Source: Rhizobium sp. C4 (lineage in GTDB: Bacteria; Pseudomonadota; Alphaproteobacteria; Rhizobiales; Rhizobiaceae). Taken from it: a stretch of DNA of 64,000 nt. A program made the position numbers and the translations under genes. Under the pieces are notes generated by a model that worked only from the letters and a program-made list of their open reading frames with translations, was not told the DNA's origin and did not search any database. The DNA lies in contig NZ_JAJNCX010000015.1 in assembly GCF_021026315.1 (NCBI RefSeq), forward strand, positions 57,315 through 121,314. Reading direction: 5' to 3'. Shown here piece after piece: positions 61,365-64,000 of this stretch. Positions within the stretch are counted from its first letter, which is position 1; each line of letters begins with the position of its first letter.

Positions 61365-61736
61365 TCAAGCACGAACAAACCCTCTGATAGTGATCCCGCT
61401 TCCGCCTGTAAAATCTTGCGGGCGCTCCATATCAGCATCTGCTGCAGCGAACTCAAACGCATCGTCTGACAGCGTGTAAATGGCCGGAAGCTTCTTCCCT
61501 TCATCACTGCCTATGCTATCGATCCAGTCGATGCGTTTTGGGGATGTAGCGCCATCAATCATGAACTTTCCTTGGACTAGCGCTTCCCCACCTGGAATCG
61601 CCACATGGAAAGTCTGGCCCACGATTGTCATGACCGCATCTGGTGCGCCATGAGTGTCGATTGGATCGACAATCCCATTTTCTTCAAACCTCACCTGTCG
61701 CCATAGACCCTGAAATCGCATTAGATCGGTTTCCAT
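61365..61736 (-). CDS. TIGR03067-like small protein
   Basis: A 123-residue protein resembling the TIGR03067 (lipocalin-like) domain: LQGTW-like opening (FQGLWRQVRFEENG), then MTIVGQTFHV, ALVQGKFMID, SPKRIDWIDS, LPAIYTLSDDAFEF and RPQDFTGGSG. This domain is common in Planctomycetes and occurs sporadically elsewhere; the function is unknown. ATG 61736 has GGAGG eight bases upstream; the TTG frame extension to 61799 is unneeded. It is alone on the minus strand, bracketed by two copies of a 51-bp palindrome-ended element, which suggests it was inserted. Confidence 0.75.
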   Translation of the reverse strand: METDLMRFQGLWRQVRFEENGIVDPIDTHGAPDAVMTIVGQTFHVAIPGGEALVQGKFMIDGATSPKRIDWIDSIGSDEGKKLPAIYTLSDDAFEFAAADADMERPQDFTGGSGITIRGFVRA

Positions 61737-61813
61737 AGCGAATGCCTCCGTTTGCTGAAGTTGCATCGTAAAACCTGTGGTCGAAATGCAATGCCTCAAG
61801 CAATCTGGCCGTT

Positions 61814-61865
61814 ATGACCGCTTCGGGCCGAAACGCTTCTGCTGCTCAGCGCCAGGAGCGGACAT
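61814..61865 (+). repeat. 51-bp palindrome-ended element, copy 2
   Basis: It matches 61308-61358 at about 80% and ends with AGCGGACAT, which pairs imperfectly with its ATGACCGCT start. The element joins repeat C to repeat B in the other order, so the ancestral unit was probably C-palindrome-B without the gene between. Confidence 0.65.
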
Positions 61866-61948
61866 TGCCGCCGCCGCAAAACTCCCTATTCTGCGACGTC
61901 GCAAAAGTCAGGAAAACAAATGTCGCGTTAATTGCGATTTCCGCGACA
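61848..61948 (+). repeat. Repeat B, copy 2
   Basis: It matches 59913-60012. It ends with an intact 28-bp palindromic site: TGTCGCG at 61921-61927 and CGCGACA at 61942-61948 with 14 bases between. In copy 1 the half-sites have decayed. It lies just upstream of the MerR-type promoter. Confidence 0.8.
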
Positions 61949-61970
61949 CCTAATCCCTTGAAACCTGCCC

Positions 61971-62003
61971 TTGACATTGACACTAGTGTCAAGGTGCTAG
62001 GCA
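61971..62003 (+). promoter_or_regulatory. MerR-type promoter/operator of the MerR-MFS pair
   Basis: A -35 TTGACA (61971-61976) is followed by the perfect 16-bp palindrome TTGACACTAGTGTCAA (61977-61992), then GTGCTAGGCA where the -10 is expected. A palindrome in an extended spacer (about 19-21 bp) is the MerR-family activation layout. It stands 20 bases before the MerR start codon. Confidence 0.8.
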
Positions 62004-62022
62004 TGCGTGGAAAGGGATCGAG

Positions 62023-62493
62023 ATGCAGATCAAGGAAGCGGCCGAAAGGCTCAGGATTTCGGAGCGTATGTTGCGGCACTACGAGAAGGCGGGCCTCATG
62101 GACGCGCGTCGCTCGCAGAACGGCTATCGCAGCTATAGCGAAGCCGACCTGCGTCGCGCGGGCCGCATCCGCGATCTCATTGCGACGGGCTTTTCCACGC
62201 GCGAGGTCCGCGCCATGGCGGCCTGCCTCTCCGACGAGGGGGCAGGCCCCTGCGACGGCGGCATTCCGCAACTGCTGGAGAAACTTGAGCATATCGACCG
62301 GCTACGCGCCGATCTCGATGCACGGCGGGAAGCGGTCCTCGACCGCCTCGCCATGTTCAGGGAGTCCCTTTCGCTCCATCACGAAAGGAACGACCCAAAC
62401 CATGCTACGCCTGATATTTCTCTTCCTGATCGCCTTCCTCGTCGGAGCCGACGAATTCTTGCTGGGACCGATCCTGACACCGATCGGCGCTGA
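62023..62493 (+). CDS. MerR family regulator
   Basis: A 156-residue regulator. The helix-turn-helix lies at the very N terminus (MQIKEAAERLRISERMLRHY as far as the tyrosine), followed by the wing RSQNGYRSYSEADL and a coiled-coil dimerisation helix containing KLEHIDRLRADLDARRE. The C-terminal tail is short, arginine- and proline-rich, and has no metal-type cysteine cluster, so an organic inducer is more likely than a metal. Its 3' end overlaps the MFS start by 92 bases in a different frame, a sign of tight translational coupling. Confidence 0.9.
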   Translation: MQIKEAAERLRISERMLRHYEKAGLMDARRSQNGYRSYSEADLRRAGRIRDLIATGFSTREVRAMAACLSDEGAGPCDGGIPQLLEKLEHIDRLRADLDARREAVLDRLAMFRESLSLHHERNDPNHATPDISLPDRLPRRSRRILAGTDPDTDRR

Positions 62494-63565
62494 CCTTTCG
62501 GTTCCTCCCGAGCGCATTGCCCTCTTCATCACCGCCTACAGCTTACCGCTGGCCTTTATGGCTCCGATCCTCGGCGGGATCTCCGACCGATACGGCCGTC
62601 TCGCCGTGCTCGTGCCTGCAACCCTCGTATTCGGCCTGGCATCGCTTGCCACGTCCCTCGTCCCTAGCTTCGACATCGGGATCGCGACCCGCATCCTGAC
62701 CGGCGCGGCCAGTGGCGGGATGCTCGGCATCGCCATGGCGATGGCCGGCGATCTCGGTGAGAGGGGAGCGGCCAAAGCCATTGCCTTCGTCACGTCAGGC
62801 CTAACGCTTGGCATCATCCTCAGCCCTGGAATTGGGGCGGTCTCGACGGAGTTCTGGTCATGGCGCTTTGCGTTCGGCGCGATCGGTGGGTTAGCTCTGA
62901 TCGTGATGCTGCTCGGTCTACCGTCGCTACGTGCGGCTCGCAGGGCGAACAGTCAGCCGAATATGGATATCGCCGAACCGGCAGGACCGCTCTTCGTGCC
63001 TGGAGCGTTGGGAAGCCTGATCGCCATGGCGGCAGGTCTCGGCGGTGCCATCGGCTGCTTTGCCCTCGTCGGTGAGCGGCTTCGCTCCCTCTACGACTGG
63101 GATACGGCAACGGTCGGTATGATCTATGCCGCCTTCGGTATTCTCACACTGGCCGGCAACTTTGCCATGCCGATCGCGCTTGCGCGGATCGGAAGCGGCC
63201 GGGCCCTGATGCGGGTCGCACTGCTGTTCGTGATGGCCGCTATTGCCGTTACCTATGTCTTTGACGCGCTCGGACCGATTCCGATCTTGCTGGCTCTGGC
63301 GATCTGGGCAGTTCTCGGCGGCATAGGTGCCCCTGGTCTGCAAACTCATATCGCGCAGCTATCACCTTGCCGCAGAGGCGCGTTGATGGCGCTAGCCGGA
63401 AGCGCCATGAATCTCGGTGTAGCAGGCGCTTCCGCGCTTGTTGCTGCCGTTTATCCTGCCAGCCCGCCATGGGTTGCCGCCGTCGGCGCAGGGCTTATCG
63501 CAATTGCGATTGTTGCCCTTCGTCCGTCGCACAATGGCGAAACTGAAGTGGCTTCGTCCGGATGA
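62402..63565 (+). CDS. MFS drug-efflux-type transporter
   Basis: A 387-residue major facilitator of the DHA1/Bcr-AraJ type with about 12 helices. Helix 1 is FLFLIAFLVGADEFLLGPIL; the loop 2-3 signature is GGISDRYGR; GAASGGMLGIAMA is in helix 4. ATG 62402 follows AAAGGAA. The frame is open upstream to 61814, but that part overlaps the MerR coding region and the repeats. It overlaps the MerR gene by 92 bases and should be activated by it. Substrate is unknown. Confidence 0.9.
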   Translation: MLRLIFLFLIAFLVGADEFLLGPILTPIGADLSVPPERIALFITAYSLPLAFMAPILGGISDRYGRLAVLVPATLVFGLASLATSLVPSFDIGIATRILTGAASGGMLGIAMAMAGDLGERGAAKAIAFVTSGLTLGIILSPGIGAVSTEFWSWRFAFGAIGGLALIVMLLGLPSLRAARRANSQPNMDIAEPAGPLFVPGALGSLIAMAAGLGGAIGCFALVGERLRSLYDWDTATVGMIYAAFGILTLAGNFAMPIALARIGSGRALMRVALLFVMAAIAVTYVFDALGPIPILLALAIWAVLGGIGAPGLQTHIAQLSPCRRGALMALAGSAMNLGVAGASALVAAVYPASPPWVAAVGAGLIAIAIVALRPSHNGETEVASSG

Positions 63566-63579
63566 GTGGGGCTTTTCAC

Positions 63580-63712
63580 AGAATTCCTGACTTTCGCGAA
63601 AGATCGACCGCGCCTGAATATTAAGAGGGAATTTCTGTCGCAGAACTCGGTCGCAAAACTCAGAGTGTCGCGGCCGATTTTTGCGACGGCGAATGACCGC
63701 TATGGGCCAAAC
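63580..63712 (+). repeat. Repeat C, copy 2
   Basis: It matches 61195-61328 with one indel. It lies 14 bp after the MFS stop. Contains TGTCGCA and GCGACGG half-site-like segments. No credible gene is seen between 63566 and 63939. Confidence 0.8.
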
Positions 63713-63793
63713 TCCGACAACAGCGCGAGAAGAGCACATGGCTGCTATCGCCTCCCGCCACCCAAGATCGGACGGTCCCCTGCCGGCCCCGAA

Positions 63794-63872
63794 GCGGAAA
63801 TTATTTCCTCATTGAACCACCACCCAGGTGCTGAGCCTGGGCCTGATGGCGCAGAGACTTGTCGATTCGGCT
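63794..63872 (+). repeat. Repeat A, copy 2
   Basis: It matches 59677-59754 with one inserted base. It ends 5 bp before the putative left end of an IS3-family element, so the two A copies bracket the LysE-to-MFS mosaic. Confidence 0.75.
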
Positions 63873-63877
63873 TACAT

Positions 63878-63939
63878 TGACCTGCCACTGAGAATTTCCT
63901 CCAAAATTGATTAGAGTTCGGCCCATTGAGGACGGACTT
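63878..63939 (+). mobile_element. Left end of an IS3-family insertion sequence (cut by window edge)
   Basis: TGACCTGCCACTGAGAATTT at 63878 begins with TGACCTGCC, as do terminal inverted repeats of several IS3-family groups (e.g. the IS407 group). It stands 62 bp before the transposase orfA start. The right end and target-site duplication are outside the window. Confidence 0.65.
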
Positions 63940-64000
63940 ATGAAGAAGCAGAGATTTACAGAAGAGCAGATTATTGGGGTGCTGCGCGAGCAGGAGGCTG
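63940..64000 (+). CDS. IS3-family transposase OrfA (partial, N terminus)
   Basis: The first 20 codons, MKKQRFTEEQIIGVLREQEA, are visible before the window ends. This matches the N terminus of IS3-family OrfA proteins, whose helix-turn-helix begins with the KKxRFTEEQI pattern. OrfA supplies DNA binding and, by frameshift with OrfB, makes the full transposase. GAGGACGG upstream may be the ribosome site. Whether the element is intact cannot be seen. Confidence 0.85.
   Translation, partial: MKKQRFTEEQIIGVLREQEA

Noticed and set aside
1..64000. CRISPR array, tRNA, rRNA or prophage
   Set aside because: I saw no regularly spaced identical repeats, no cloverleaf-like sequence with a T-loop GGTTCGAATC pattern in any gap, and no phage structural genes. 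This is an eye search and could miss a divergent tRNA.

Overview
The window is about 64 kb of GC-rich DNA from an alphaproteobacterium, most likely Rhizobiales/Rhizobiaceae (Agrobacterium/Rhizobium-like). The main reason is the left-hand block: gpsA-tsaD divergent from hemC-hemD-mitofilin-like protein-hemY, followed by TerB, YggT, DUF167 and ppa genes. This is a familiar chromosomal order in that family. The genus cannot be fixed from the sequence alone.

Region 1 (1-18 kb) is housekeeping. It holds a METTL20-type methyltransferase, EVE and YciI proteins, glycerol-3-phosphate dehydrogenase, the tRNA t6A enzyme TsaD, haem biosynthesis, inner-membrane proteins, pyrophosphatase, an OmpR-type two-component system and a ZntA-type P1B-2 metal ATPase. 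A textbook MerR-type promoter precedes the ATPase, but no cognate regulator is seen beside it.

Region 2 (18-26.5 kb) is a polyamine-type ABC transporter (ATPase, two permeases, binding protein) co-directional with an amidohydrolase. A TetR gene diverges from it, and a tail-to-tail aldehyde dehydrogenase follows.

Region 3 (27.5-34.2 kb) is a TetR-controlled aromatic catabolic operon: flavoprotein hydroxylase, two-domain extradiol-type dioxygenase, FAH-family hydrolase and acyl-CoA ligase. A 22-bp palindrome overlaps its putative promoter.

Region 4 (34.5-43.9 kb) contains a cupin, a BisC/DMSO-reductase-type molybdoenzyme and a FadR-type regulator on one strand, and an enolase-superfamily dehydratase and GMC oxidoreductase on the other. 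An aldehyde dehydrogenase and a flavin monooxygenase follow.

Region 5 (44-52.9 kb) is a sugar or polyol operon: SDR, class II aldolase, binding protein, ABC ATPase, two permeases, PfkB kinase and SDR, under a HutC-type GntR regulator. The inferred route is polyol or sugar to ketose (SDR), ketose phosphate (kinase), then DHAP plus an aldehyde (aldolase), with the aldehyde oxidised by the downstream dehydrogenase.

Region 6 (53-59.5 kb) is a tightly coupled operon: acetoacetate-CoA ligase-like protein, thiolase-fold protein, DUF35 zinc ribbon/OB protein, MaoC hydratase and MFS transporter, divergent from a true thiolase. The thiolase-fold protein lacks all three canonical thiolase catalytic residues. 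With the MaoC and DUF35 partners it resembles the steroid side-chain aldolase set (Ltp2/ChsH). This is the most interesting candidate for an undescribed pathway.

Region 7 (59.5-64 kb) is a mosaic edge. Degenerate repeats (A, B, C) bracket small gene pairs (LysE exporter + GNAT; MerR + MFS) in a B-genes-C, B-genes-C layout, ending in the start of an IS3-family element. I saw no tRNA, rRNA or CRISPR array.
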